Assembly: GCA_036429605.1 (NCBI GenBank)
Contig: JAVFKD010000004.1
Coordinates: 1,178,001-1,242,000 of the forward strand
From: Cladobotryum mycophilum
Lineage: Eukaryota > Ascomycota > Sordariomycetes > Hypocreales > Hypocreaceae
Direction: 5' to 3'
Length of the DNA: 64,000 nt
Shown here piece after piece: positions 44,486 through 56,998 of this stretch; the first letter of the stretch is position 1, and each line of letters starts with the position of its first letter. The position numbers and the translations under genes were made by a program. Below the pieces are notes generated by a model that was not told the DNA's origin, searched no databases, and saw nothing but the letters and a program-made list of their open reading frames with translations.

Positions 44486-46284
44486 CTAATCTTGATACCT
44501 TTTCTCCTCCATCTCCAACTCACGCCAATGCTCCCCTCGAGCCTTAAACACCAAGTTCGGGCCGTCGTGCTCTGCAATGAGGATATCCAGCAACTGGAAT
44601 TGATCGGGTTTGGCCCAAGGGTCCCTGCTCCCCTCCTTTCCAGCACCCAGCTTGCCGGCCTCTCCTGGCGCCACCACAAAATCGAAATACCACAGCGTTC
44701 GGGCAATGACCAGACTGGTTTCCATGTACGCCATGTCTTTGCCTATGCAGCCACGATCGCCCAAGCCAAAGTACACCTGTGCGGCCCGCATTTTTGCCCG
44801 GATCTCGTCTTGCTCTGGGCTGTTGGGAGCTCCGCCGTCGTTTGGTCCCAGCCGGCGCTCGGGCTTGAAGGCGTACGGATTGGGGAAGTAGTCGGCGTTG
44901 TGGGAGATGCCGTACATGTTTATGCCGACCTCGATTCCGGGCGGGATGACGTGGCCGTCGACGATGAATGGCTCGGTTGAGGATTCCTCTGGCTGGCGCC
45001 ATAGTGTGATCATGGAAGGGCCGGCGATGCGCATTGATTCGTCTAAGACGGCGCGTAGGTACTTGCAACCAAGTAGATCGGGTCCGTTGCAGATGTCGCG
45101 ACCGGACGAGAAGGCTTCCCGGATCTCAGCGGTTAGACGGGCGTAGGCGTCTGCGTTGCGAGAGAGGTAGAAGAAGACACTTGACATGGCTGTTGCGACC
45201 GTCGTCCCGCCGGCTTGCGCGAAGAAGTAGGCTTCCGTCCACAGCTCGCTCCTGAGGGGGTTCTCTTTGTCGGCGTCGAACTGCCCCGCCGCGTGGGAAT
45301 AAAAGTCGGGCCTGGCGTCTTTGGGCTGCTCCATGCGCGAGCGGATCATCTTCATCATGGCATTCCGGGCGGTATGGGGCCCCAGCTCCCTCAGCCAGCG
45401 CGATATCGGGAAGAAGGCCCTGAAAACAGGCCAGACAATGGCGATGAAGCCCGTGAAGATAGCCTTACTCATTCCTCGGATGATGAAGCGGTTGGTGGGC
45501 TCCGTTTGGGTATTGAGCGCGTAGCCAAAGGCGAGATAGCCGACGATGTCGGTGGCGAGCTGCTTGCACCTGACTGTCATGTCGACGACCTCTGATTTCT
45601 GACTGGAGCGGAGCAGCAGACGCAGGTAGATGTTTATTTGTGCGTCCATGGTCGGGTAGAAGCCTCGCAGGGATCGGCTCGAAAGGACCTGTGCGAAAAG
45701 CTTGCGCTTCCATTGGAATTTGTCCTTTTCTGCCTCGTAGAAGAGGCTTGAGCTTTGTAGCCAGGGGGAATGGCGGAAGGATTCGCCTTTTATTATGTGG
45801 GGGTGGGAGTAGATGTCTTGTATCCGTGAGCTTTTTTTCTTCTCCCCCGGCCTTGCCTATGAGTTAATTGAAGAGGGACGGGTGGCATACCTTTGATGGC
45901 GGTGATGGTGTTGAATACCAGACGGTTCGGGGCTTCTCGGTAAATGGGGCCTCTTGAATGTTAGCAACCCAAGGGGGTAGGAGGTAGGAAACCGAAACAT
46001 GGCATCATCTCACCGTATTTCTGGAGGTTCTTATAGACATTGATGTGGAGCTGTTTTTGGATGGCAAAGAACCAGCTGTAGGCGTTGGTGAGCCTGGCTA
46101 GAAAGGGCCCTGGGTACTTTCGTAGTGGGTGGAAGGTGAGCCGGTAGGTGAAGATGGAGACCCTCTGTTATAGGGGTATTAGCTTCGGGCACTTGTCTTG
46201 GGTTGAAGCGATGGCGAGTCTCACCCACAGTATCCAGATGTAAAGGGCATATCTAGCGGCTAGTGATACTTCAAGTAGAAACAT
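44486..46284 (-). CDS. Cytochrome P450 monooxygenase, 533 aa
   Basis: There are four exons: 46225-46284, 46014-46164, 45891-45950 and 44486-45816. The introns are 60, 63 and 74 bp. The N-terminus is a membrane anchor (MFLLEVSLAARYALYIWILW). PLRKYPGPFLARLT is the proline-rich hinge. The oxygen-binding I helix is AQAGGTTVATA (about residues 290-300), ExxR is in LDESMR (about 350), and the haem loop is FGLGDRGCIGKDMA with Cys about 447. All landmarks of an ER-bound class II P450 are present, and the length is normal. The segment around SQKSEVVDM and FGYALN resembles the CYP family commonly found in sesquiterpene and polyketide clusters. No backbone synthase is visible nearby, so the substrate is unknown. 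Confidence 0.93.
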
Positions 46285-47689
46285 GATGAAGGCTGGACTG
46301 TAGAGTATGAAGAGCTCAATGGTTCAGGGGAAGAAGTGTGACCTTTATATTAGGTGTCGTATTCTGGCTTTGTAATGAGATATTTAACAAACTGGGTAGC
46401 GTAGAAAAATAAAAAGTAAGCGTTGGATGAGCCATACTTCTTTTACATATTTATTTGCAGGAGTGAGGAGTGGGAGGCGGGTGGCCGGTCCATTACATTT
46501 GATGTTGGCTGTAAACTCAAAGTGAGCAATGCAAGCATTGGGTTTAGTGTGTGCAAATCCTCTGCCGTCTTTCTACGAACTCGAGAGCCACAAGGGGGAC
46601 GATGCCGGGCCATTTAGTGTGCTCAGGGGGTCTGAGAGGACGGATTTGGCGGCATTGCTGCTTGCTGTTCCGTTACATTTGTTGGTTGACTGGCCAACAA
46701 CGTGAGTCTCGACCTACGACATTTTGAGAACCGAATGATGGCATAGTTAACCGGGCGTCAAAAAAAACATTCCTTAGAAGCGGGGTAATTCGCCCGACGT
46801 TTCGTTAACGCGCTCAAAGAAGATGCAAGTCGACCAACAGTCTCAGTGTTGTTGGAGCTGCATTTAACCGATTGGAAATGTTACAGACGAGGGAGACGAG
46901 GGCTTTCAACTTTGCGAGACCCCCCAAAAATGGTAGCGTCTGTCTGTTATTTAAAATGTTCAGGGGAATAAAAAGCCTCAAGGCTATCAACATAAAATGA
47001 AGAGGTAGATGCATGCGGCGGACTTTTAAGCTTGTGTTGGTTGCAATTCTCGTTGCTTGAAGCTGCCTCACTGCAAAACGGATGATGTATAGAGGATTAG
47101 GCAGCTGCAAGTACCTACAAAGTACTGTGTAGGTGGTCAAGAAAATGGTATGAGTGTGTATCATACCTCACACTGTATGAGTGAGGCGCATCCAACGACA
47201 TCAACCTTGACCTCATTACTTGCACAACAGCTCACAGTTATGGGGGCATGATCATTGCTAAAAAGGAACCATTTACGATGGGTTAGTCATATAGAGTGAG
47301 TAGTGATTATTACAAGCCTTATTTATTATGGTTAGAGCATCCAGTTAGAATTGAATTGTGTCGCACGCTCTGGAGAGACGACGTTAAAACAAGGTGCCTG
47401 TGGAGCCAAGCTTGGATCTACGATTTCGGCATGAGCCGAATAGTGGCGCCAACTACCCCACAGGCTGAGACATCAAACTGACTACATGCGTTAAAAATGG
47501 GTGAAGGAAATCCAGCCTGAGCTTTGGATGTGTCTCTATATGCTCAATCTTCTTTGTATCTCATTTTCTAATAGTCTGAGCACGATGAGGGAGCAAACTG
47601 CTTCAAATCATAGCATTGTTCTTCAACAATAGGGAACTATTGCCGCTGAGGATTAGTAAGAAAAAGTCTGACAAGAATGGGACATGGGT
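46285..47689. other. Gene-poor start of the accessory island
   Basis: No supported gene is present. The sequence becomes AT-richer than the core to its left. Short frames on both strands have no recognisable content. Confidence 0.5.
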
Positions 47690-50108
47690 AGACTCACGGC
47701 TCTCTTGTAGAAACTCCAACGTCGATTTAGATTTACACCAAATATGTTGCTATTACCATCCACAATTAGCATGGAAAGGAAAAAAACAAGATACCATTGC
47801 ATATGTGGACAACTCACGGTGCTTTTAGTTGTGCAAAGAGTTCGGCCCCAGTTACCGCGCCGTAGCAGACATTTAGCGTGACGCTTGTACCCTCCCCAGT
47901 GTTTCCGTAGAGGGTTGCATGGGTATGAAGTTGGAGTGATATGGCCGTATCGCTCACTTTGTACTTGGGGTTCCAACGGATGCCGAATTCTACCAATGAA
48001 GTGCTGTTCGTCCATTAGCTTCAAGCAATTTCATTTGTAAGGGATGGCAACCGAAATGCTGATGGTTTTAGGGGTCAAATTGAGAGGCTACTTACACCTT
48101 CATGGTGATGTTACCTCTCACAGTGATATCTGCGCTGAAGCCATCCTTTTTCGTTTCGCCAAGCCCCCTACTTGGACTTGATGAGATGCCGGATTTGTCG
48201 CTTAGGCCAGAGATAACGTCGTTGTTGAGATTTGGGTAGCACTGCGAGTAATCCCAAGAAGCGACTTCCAAATCTTAATGGACTTGTCTGTTTAGTGTGC
48301 GCGTGTCGGTACAAGGGCGGTGTTGACTCCGGTAGCAGCAACAGTTACGAGTTGGTGTTAAGTGATTGTGGAGGAACTTGGTTGAGGCTCAAGGAACACG
48401 GCAACTCACGTATGTGCAGTAAATGTTCTAGTCAGTTGCTTGAGAGGGACCAGTTAGTGGATTGCTACCAAAACGAGGCTGCGTGGTTTCTTACACCAAG
48501 AACTCTGAGATTTGGTCTAATGGTGACTAGACCGGGGACTTTAAATGTCCCGCCGAAATTTTACATGCCAAAGATCTCAAGCTGGCCCGTTGAGAATCGT
48601 AGAGTCACTTGGGCTGCCATGTGCCGGCCGGCTTGGACCGATCCCTTGTTGCGGAATAAGACATGGGACTGTTCCCAGCTGGTAAGATCGTTCAACCGTC
48701 TCTACATCATGAGTATCAGTATTCTAGTTGCTCAAATGCCCAACACATGATGTAAATCTTGACTCACAATTAAAGTCAGTTGCGCCGAGGTCTGAATGTC
48801 GACATGCAAGTCAGTTCAAATGGTAAAATACGCTGTATAAGACACCCCGTAAAATGAGCATGGAAGATGTTCGTTGAAGAACCAGAAAGGAAAGGTATCT
48901 TTGACATGATGACTTGCAAAGTCAAACCCATGTAGCACTGAAAAGTCATAGTCAAACGTGAAATCGAAAATGCGTGGAGCTCTTTGAAAATTCACGCCTC
49001 GCGTAACGAGTTTGTGTAGGACATGAGGAGGAAGTGATTGGTTCTGCGAGGGTTCCATGATGACGGCCATGGCGTATCGGCCGATGCTGCATGTAGAGGG
49101 CATTTCGACAACGGTTCTGGGAACACCTCCACGGAAAACTGTGTCGCAGTTGCTGTCATTCGAATCATCGGTACAGCCGGCCTTGACTATGACTTGATCG
49201 TCCTCCGTTACTGCTTCCCTGCCAGGGCAATCGAATAGCTCCCAATGCGGGCCGTCATGCTTGTCGAGCGACGTGATTTCTTCTTCGGGGCCCGTCATGA
49301 TTATCCAGCCAAACCCATCCTCGTTGGGAGCCTCGTTGCCGTGCAAGCTGGAATGATTGCTTATTTGAGTCGGGAACGTCGTCAACGAATAGCCACGCTA
49401 GAGGCACCGGGGTTGTTTGGTGATAGATGACTTGGTCACCAGCAGGACAATATAAAGCGCGCTGATACCATTTTGGTGATAATGATAGACCGTTCATCGT
49501 AGCCTAGATATAGCGTGCGCAGTTGGAGCCACCACCTTTCTCCGACACACCCATGTTTATATAGTTGGCAAACGCCATCTCTAACAGGTTTGCCATCGTG
49601 ACCTATTTAACACAGGTCCCATATAATTTACTGCATGCGGTTCTTGTCTTTTCGCTGATGGTGCAACAATATTGGGCATAACTACTGGTGCACCTTTTGC
49701 TATGCAGAGCATCGCTATCATAGTACCACTTGCTTTCAGCAATTGACACTTCGTTTGAATGGCAACCAGTGGTGCAGTCGACATAGTCAATACCAGTAAA
49801 TGAAGTCACTGATGATCTCCAGCGACAGTCACGGGGGTTCGGCGCGCGGTCCCGAGGACAGCGTACGGCTCGGAACTGTCCCTGCTCATCGCACCGAAGG
49901 AGATGCCCGACTATGGTATATGATCTTGGGCACGGGAAGTGAGGACTGCATTCGCCAAGAAAGCAAGAGCCATGGCCAGATTGCCAGTTTGTTAAATCAG
50001 AAGGTCCAACGCCATTCCTTACTTTAAAGGCCCCAAGGCAGCATGCCTCTGTGAGTGCAAAAAGTGCTCTTCTCGATGAGCCGGGCAAAGGAAACCATGG
50101 TCCTCTCT
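47690..50108 (-). pseudogene. Decayed, 5'-truncated chitinase-like gene (C-terminal part of a large GH18-type protein)
   Basis: Read on the minus strand, pieces appear in the order seen after the catalytic domain of large fungal GH18 proteins. A Cys-rich block comes first (LTEACCLGAFKVRNGVGPSDL, CDEQGQFRAVRCP, TSFTGIDYVDC). Next is TVFRGGVPRTVVEMPSTC with EPSQNQSLP and FDFTFDYDFSVL (49.3-48.9 kb), then FRNKGSVQAGRHMAAQV and NFGGTFKVPGLVTI (48.7-48.5 kb). FGIRWNPKYKVSD, CYGAVTGAELFAQL and NIFGVNLNRRWSFY close it (48.0-47.7 kb). In-frame stops lie at 49504-49506 (TAG) and 48561-48563 (TAA), and the frame shifts near 49400. The GH18 catalytic domain is absent upstream of 50108. Several introns still have good borders, so decay is fairly recent. 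Family assignment is from memory of motif order. Confidence 0.65.
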
Positions 50109-50586
50109 CTCCCTAGTCAAGGCCAAAGGGGCGCCGCCCTTCTTCTCCTCCGGAAACGGGAGGCCTGCATTTAATAGCTGCATCTATTCTTTAAGAAGAG
50201 GCTCTTTGACCTTCCATAGGCCAGCAATTTCTTGCATCGTGAGTTGGTGCAGCGGTCGCGAATTGATGCGTTACGCGGCCGGTTGTCGCGCCGTCAAAAT
50301 AAGCTCGCGCTGCACGAGTCGTTCGCGCCTGCAGTTTGCTGCTAAATTTGAACATTATCTTATTCTAGTGCTAAATAATATGTATACGAGGTTTATTGAA
50401 ATTGGGCTGTATTTAAGTAAAAGCATGTGTACAGAGTGTTCAAAGTTGGATACACATTGGAGCAACATACGGGCTTGTTGGAATATATGGTGAAAATTGC
50501 GGGTCTGTACAAGCTAAACTATTGGTACTTTAATTCGGGCTAATTTACCGCTACGTGAGCGTTATCCGAGGTACCTCCTGTTCATA

Positions 50587-50735
50587 AGGCACATATTTCC
50601 CACAATTAGATGGTTGATTCAAGCAATCAATTATGTTCGTTTTATCTATTGGTTCAAGAGGCATGCATTTCCCCCGCAATTAGATGGCTGATTCAATCAA
50701 TCAACAATGTTCGTTTCATCTATTGGTTCAAGAGG
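50587..50735. repeat. Two tandem 74-bp direct repeats upstream of the NLR gene
   Basis: Two copies begin AGGCA(C/T)... and end TCTATTGGTTCAAGAG, with a period of 74 bp. They differ at about ten positions, mostly C/T or G/A transitions. They end about 195 bp before the NLR start codon, so they may act as a promoter element. The remainder of 50109-50586 and 50736-50930 shows no gene. Confidence 0.8.
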
Positions 50736-50930
50736 GTTGGTTAGGTGACCGCCTCTCCTGCTGGAGATGGGAGGCGGGGGCCTAAGGCTCCGACAGCAGC
50801 TTCGTCAACCCCCTCACCATTTCCTTTTGGTGAGCAATTCCGCGAGTCCTGGAAACCTCTCCTTTGAAAGACAGCTATTTAAGCTTCCGTCTTGTTCTTT
50901 GCATAAGCGTGAATTGTTATTTGCACCAAT

Positions 50931-53900
50931 ATGCCCTGGCGCTACTTGAAGAAGAAAGCGAGTAAAGTGGGGGAACGGCTGGACCCTGGGCGACTTCTTT
51001 CTTCTAGATCACGCTCGGCTTCTCCCTCAGCTATAGGTCGCCTTGTTATCAAACCTCCTCTTCCTGATCCCTCGTTAGCCGATGTTTCAACTCAGGGACT
51101 CTCAGCAGATGTGCCTACGAAAAAGGAGCCCCAAGAGCAAAATTCTCTGACTCACAAGCCATCGTCATCATCTGTTACAAACAGTCTTTGGCACATTGCA
51201 GTTGAGAAAGCCAGTGTTGAAGGACGAGAATGGATTAGAGAGTTCAAGGAGACGTCTCAAAACTCGACTGATTCAGACGGATTAAAGGAACTTGCTCAAT
51301 TGATCGTGAAAATGAGCTCAGAATACACAGATAGCGCTACCAAGTTCGAAATATTTGGACAGACTATCGTTCCACGCAACTATATTGCCGATGTTGTCAC
51401 CACACTCACAACAATAGGCGATGTAGCAACGGCGTTCGCTCCACCACAAGCCACTGCAGCTTGGTCCATAGCAAAAACACTCCTTCAAGTGAGTTGGAAT
51501 TATTTCCGTCTATCTTCTTACCTACATATATGGACTCACTTTGGATCTATATACTTTGATCTTGTGACGTGTACTAGTATAAGTGTGCTTTTTGTCTTGA
51601 ACAAACCAAGTTACTCGATTTCGATCCATAACAGAGTTAACATTTATTGCTACAGATTCCGGTCGCAATGGCTGAACAACTGGGCGCAGTTATTGGAACA
51701 GTTGAACTGTTTATTCGAACTATACGCCGGTGTCAATTATATGAGGCTCTTTACAACCAAGAAATGACAGACAAAGCAATACTTTCGAATCTGCACGAAG
51801 CCCTCCTTGATTGGTATGTCGCTGCCATAGAATTTTTAGCCAGCTCAAAGGCTTTGTTGGAAAAGGGACAATTTCAGCAAACCCTACAGGTCATATTTCG
51901 CCCAAGCAAGACTTCTGAGCTGATTTCCGACTTGTTTAAAAAAGAGGAAAGAGTGTTGAGTGAAGTTCAAGCTTGCGAATTGTCACGCAACATCAAAGTC
52001 TCTGACCAGTTGAAGAGTCACTTGAACGAGCTGTCATCTCCGTTGACTCGGGTCGATGAAGGAGTTACTCGACTTTTGGAACAAATGGACATCCATAAGA
52101 AAGAGGAGTTGTTAAATTTTATCAGCCCGGTGAAATTTGGCAATAGACATCAAATGGTGCAGGAATCAAGAGTAGAGGGAACTGGGGAATGGCTACTGAA
52201 CTGCCAGAGCTTTCAGGACTGGTGGCAGATTCCATCTGCTTCAACTGTGCTCTGGCTCAAAGGGACAGGTAGGCTACCCTTGAGATACAAAGCTTGAGCT
52301 TCCTTCTTTTAACATAAAGTAGTTGGCACTGGAAAAACCTACCTTACCTCCAAGGCGATTGACTACGTCAAGGGAGTTCTACAAGACGCCGAGCATGATG
52401 AAGGCTTTGCATATTTTTATTGCACTCGTTCTGGAGCTTCCATGGCTGATCCTCTAGTGGTACTAAAAAGTATTGTTCAACAACTTTCGCATAAGGCCTT
52501 TGATAACGATAAGATTCAGATAGCCTTACGAAAGCGATGCGAATCAGCAAAACTAGAGAGGAGAGACTTAGGTTATAAGGATTGCAAGGATCTGATACTG
52601 GAATCGTTTAATCTTTATTCCAAGACAACTATTATCCTAGATGCCTTGGACGAGACTGACACTACAGAGCACAACCTGGCACAGATCATTATTGATATAA
52701 TGGAGCAATCTACGAAGCCGGTAAAGGTTTTCATATCAAGTCGACCAGACCGTGCGTTCCAAGATGTATCTGATTCCAGACCTATAATCGAAATAAACAG
52801 CGAATGTCAGGAAAGCGATATTGAGAAATATTTGGACGAGCATGTCTACTCAAATACCTGGTTCAAAAACCGCAATGATGAAAGTAAGCAGCTGATTCAA
52901 CAAACCTTTAAATCGAAAAGCAAGGGAATGTAAGTCGCTAAAACCCTTGGGGTTTATGGCCTGACGTAAGGGGATGCTAATCATGAGATAAAGGTTTCGA
53001 TGGGTGCATCTACAAGCGCAAACGCTTATAACTCTGACATCATCGAGTGCGATCAAAGACTGGGCGAAAGATATACCTGAGAATTTGACAAAGGCATACG
53101 ACCAGCTCTTAGGGAAAACAAAAAATCCCAACGATCTCGCACTTGCTGAGCACGCTATAAAATGGGTCATGGGCTCAGTTAAAGCCGGATGGGGTGACAG
53201 ACACTACACCGTCTCCCCCTCATATAAACGTTGTCCTTGAAGCTATTCGTTATATACCAAGAGGAAACGGAGAACTAGAAAGAGACGAAAGAATAACCCG
53301 AGATCAGCTCCTCCATCTATGCCGGAATCTTCTTACAATAGACAAGGACGACCATGTGGTATTTCCACATGCATCTGTTGCTGAATATTTTGAAACTAAA
53401 GGGTTGACTCTGGCGGAATGCGACTTGTTTATCTCCACTGTTTTGCTTGGCTGGCTCATAGACCCTAAATTTGGGTTTGAAGAGTGGGAGGCCGAAGTTA
53501 ATAGGAATCGTTGGCGTCATCCTCTTTTAGAATTAAGAGGTAAACTCAATGAGTTTAGACATTACGCCGTGATAGCATGGTATCGACACGTCAGGAGGTA
53601 TGATGATTGGCTTGGTACAGAGAAGAAAACTGCAAATCTGAATATGTCGGCGCCTCTCAGAAGGTTTCTTGGGTCGCCGCAGGAGAGCAGTTCCCAATAT
53701 CGAAAGTGGATCACTGCATTTTATCTGGGGCAAGAGCTGACCCCCTGCCACATGTCGTTATTTGCAGTGTGTCAATTTGGGTTTTATCACTGCTTGAGAG
53801 ATTGGTGGGATGGTGGTCTGAGCTGCCTAGAACTAACCAAGGGAGTCATTTGGAGGAGTCGGGGTATGGACTGCCTTGCGCTTGCAATATACGGGGGAAA

Positions 53901-54789
53901 TGCTGCTGGGTGCCTGCATTTGGCTGGGTTGGTTGATCCGAATTACCCGGCCGAACGGGTCCAAACGGCATTTTTCTTTTGCGCATGGGTGGGTATGGAT
54001 ATTAGTGTTCCGGTCCTTATCGCTAAGAAAACAATGTTAAGCCAGGATCATGCCCGAAGCATATGCATGGAGAACGGAGGGGAAGTTGCATCAGAGGCAG
54101 CTCAAAAACATCCCAGAATGCTGGAGTGGCTCCTAAGCAAGAATTACATTGATGTTGATTCTGACATCCACGATTCGCTTGGCGGGACGACGAAACTCCT
54201 AGGAGCAGCAATTCGAGGCGTTCACCATTCACTGGAGGCTTCAAAAATACTTATTCGAGCAGGAGCGGATGTCAATGCTGTTACAAAGTCAGCCAAGTAC
54301 GCCAGCGCTCTCATCATAGCCGCGAGGCCTTGGCAGAAGAGAGAAGTTATCCAGTTCCTTGTTGAAGAGGGTGCAGATATCAGCTTTGTGGCAGAGAGTG
54401 GCGAATTCGGCTGCGCCCTCGAGGCTTCCATACGCAGAGGGGAAAGTGAAGAAAATGCATTCTTTCTACTGGAAAAGGTCACAAATGCTCATCTGACGAC
54501 TACTTTCTCCGTCGGGCGTCACGGCAGTATTCTGGCTGCGGCGGCGTATTGGGCCAGGAGGGAGCTCCTGAAGGCCATGGTTTGCAGACTGGGGCAAGAG
54601 GCCGCTTTGGAGACTCTCCGACAGAGCCTTGTATTTAAGGGTGATAGAATTGTGAGTGCTGATGAACAATTCAAGGCTCGCAGAAAAGGGATGGCTCTAT
54701 TTCTTAAGGAAGAAATACGTGGAGTGGATGACGAGCTTCTCTATAAAATTGGCGTTCTACCTGAAGATCAATATCCGTACATAATGTAG
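50931..54789 (+). CDS. NACHT-ankyrin NLR-like (STAND) protein, about 1190 aa, broken by one extra base
   Basis: There are four exons: 50931-51488, 51656-52268, 52323-52929 and 52994-54789. The introns are 167, 54 and 64 bp. The N-terminal part (residues 80-260) contains APPQATAAWSIAKTLLQ joined to IPVAMAEQLGAVIG, which resembles DUF7708, common in front of fungal NACHT domains. The NACHT Walker A is split by an intron and reads LKGTVGTGKTYLTS. Walker B is TTIILDALDE, and VKVFISSRPD is a sensor-like strand. The C-terminal third has ankyrin-like repeats (AAIRGVHHSLEASKILIRAG, VIQFLVEEGAD). Such proteins sense non-self and can trigger regulated cell death. The frame breaks at 53181-53183: dropping one A joins KWVMGSV to KPDGVTDTTPSPPH. 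This could be true loss of function. Confidence 0.85.
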
Positions 54790-55439
54790 TTATTTACACT
54801 TACTGCTTATATATAACCTATACTCGTCACGAGTGTCAAAGCTCTTTCCCCTAGACAGTTAAATATCACACGTAACATGCGTGGGCTTCTTTAAGATGAG
54901 ATGAAGGCCACAGATCCAGTAAAAACCTGCGTCATTGAACTACTCGCAGTGCAATGTGAGATAGTTTCTTTTAAATATGAAATCCATTCTTTAAATATAC
55001 ATATCAAGCGAAGCACCCATTCAGTCCCGTCAAATGAAATATTTATTAATTATAAATGCAGATTCTACATGTCGTATCTTCTATCTTATCCAGAAACTGT
55101 AGCCACAGTCATATGCCGTCTCGTATCGCCTAAGGGGTATCATGCCACTTCCTCAACAGGTCTCTCCTGCAGACCAACTACAAAGCCAAACCGCGGGTCA
55201 TAAATGGTCCGACACAAAAGATCTCTGAGGAGACTCTCTGGACCAAGATACCTGACACCGCCTCTGAGAGCAATTATTCTGAGAATGCCCTGGCTGTGTA
55301 TCCGATATTCTGCATTGTTCAGGTCGTGACACTTCGTAGACAGATTATGTTAGGGGTGGGTCAGCTGTCATCAAGGAAGCTCGCCAACATCAATTTTAGC
55401 TACTGTAGATTAGTTTGCTAAGGAAGCGTGTAGGAGAAT

Positions 55440-55680
55440 GCATTAAATAGCTCTTTTGAAAGCTAAGAATAAAACACTTTGAGACAAATAAACTACCAAG
55501 CAAGCGGCGTAGAGCAAGAAAAACACGATTACGTCGAGGCGGAAGTATGACTGTTGCTGAGAGACAAGCTCTCCATGATCAAAGAGATGTCAAGCAGCAG
55601 GTAAAGCAAGAGGACTACCGGAGTGGAGGTCAGAAGCCGAGGGATCAAAGGAAGAGCAATATGAGGATGCAGTTAATGCT
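55440..55680 (+). pseudogene. Remnant of a pogo/Fot1-type (Tc1-mariner) transposase C-terminus
   Basis: The frame from about 55474 reads TNKLPSKRRRARKTRLRRGG, then SMTVAERQALHDQRDVKQQV. The KRRRARKTRLRxGGSxT signature followed by a Gln/Asp-rich helix is the tail of fungal pogo-type DDE transposases. Frames upstream carry stops (TAG and TGA at about 55446-55457) and no catalytic domain is seen, so this is a fragment. It overlaps nothing essential and lies 120 bp from the 3' end of the GT32 gene. Confidence 0.55.
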
Positions 55681-55797
55681 TCATCTTCCGATAGTGTCTA
55701 TAGGACGCAAATTGTATTCTATACAGGAGCTACATTGGTGTCCAGATAATGTACATATCTTAATAAATTACTCACTGTCTGGATCATATTCAAGGTT

Positions 55798-56998
55798 TTA
55801 CTCGCTAATACGTGCAATATTTTCAACATCTGGGCCCTTGCCCCTATGTGTATGGCTCCAGTATGTAATAGATATACTGGCCCTCTCATGTACCTTTAAC
55901 ATCTTCTTGCAATGACTCTCATTGAATGTGTCCTGCTCCGCAGAACAGATACTTCGGATGTTCTCATCTGTGTTCCAATTGAAAGGGTAGATCAAGTGAC
56001 TGGGAAGCAGATCCACCTTGTCTACTACATCGCGGTATGAATTATAGCGAAAGATGCTCTGGCGTAGAGCTATGGGGCCTGTTAACTGTTCTGCTGAGGG
56101 ATACTCGTACCAAAGACTATGGAAAAGTCGTCTGCTCTTTTGAATCTCGGCTCGAGCAGACTCGATAGGAAGGAGAAAAAATGGGTGACCAGGGGAAGCG
56201 GCCATCCAAGCATTCGGTATGTAATGGGGAAAAGTTGAATCGGAACCCATGCGACCAAATAGAGCAACTTTACTTGGATTAACTCCGTCGATTGACTCCG
56301 TGCTAGAAAGACTTGGCGATAAGGTAGGATTGTAGCTTTCAAGCCCATCATAGGTAGAATGCAAACACTCCGTGTCTAAATCAGCGTAAACTCTAACCGG
56401 TAGTTTTGGAATAGTTAGCTATCTCCATAACTTCAGCTTACGTTTACAGAAGCAAAATTGTAACTCACCCGCCAAATATATACATGTACAAATTCCGAGC
56501 CAGATCCGCTCTATAAATGTTTCCCGGTAGACTTAAGAAGACGTCTTCTAAGCCAGGAAAATAGTTTCGGATAAGCTGGAGGTTATCCTCATCCGTCCAC
56601 AGCACCCACTCCCAATCAGGGTGCTTCTCGCGGCATGTATTGCTCCACCGCTCGAATTTGGCAGGCAACTCGCTCGATTTCCAACTTTGATGGAATAGCT
56701 TCGGAATGCCAGCGGCTCCCGGAGTTGTCTGTCGACATAAGAGTTCTCTTGGTGGCAAGGCAGAAGCTCGCCTCGCATCTGAGAAGTTCCTTGACGATTG
56801 AAATGTCGACGAAATAGGGCAATCTGTCAATAAGGGGGACGGTTTATAAAGTTGAAAGATGGGTTGTGGACGAGTAATTGCCATATACAAGCTCGAGCGA
56901 TGTCCAAACTGTAAAAATAATAGTATTATGAAGATGATACATAGAAAAGAAACCTTTAATGTCTTGCGACGTCGGGTCAGGCTGAGGCAATATAACAT
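55798..56998 (-). CDS. Glycosyltransferase family 32 (Och1/MIPC-synthase-like), type II membrane protein, 374 aa
   Basis: Exons are 56469-56998 and 55798-56392, with a 76 bp intron (GTGAGT ... GTTAG). The N-terminus has a basic stretch (TRRRKTLK) and a signal anchor (VSFLCIIFIILLFLQFG), as in Golgi type II enzymes. The GT32 core follows: IPKLFHQSWKSSELP, WSNTCREKHPDWEWVLWTDE, then ADLARNLYMYIFGG, spliced to VYADLDTECL. That last segment supplies the DXD metal/sugar-nucleotide site. The end region LFHSLWYEYPSAEQLTGP also fits the family. Members transfer mannose or related sugars to glycans or sphingolipids; the acceptor here is unknown. The gene looks intact within a decayed neighbourhood. 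Confidence 0.9.

Noticed and set aside
44492..45146. Several plus-strand frames opposite the P450
   Set aside because: Antisense shadows of a GC-rich exon that carries the full P450 signature.
31304..46284. A biosynthetic cluster made of the PhzF-like gene, methyltransferase and P450
   Set aside because: They are separated by CDK1, IMPACT and Gds1 genes, and no polyketide, peptide or terpene synthase is present; the methyltransferase is a mitochondrial OMS1 type.
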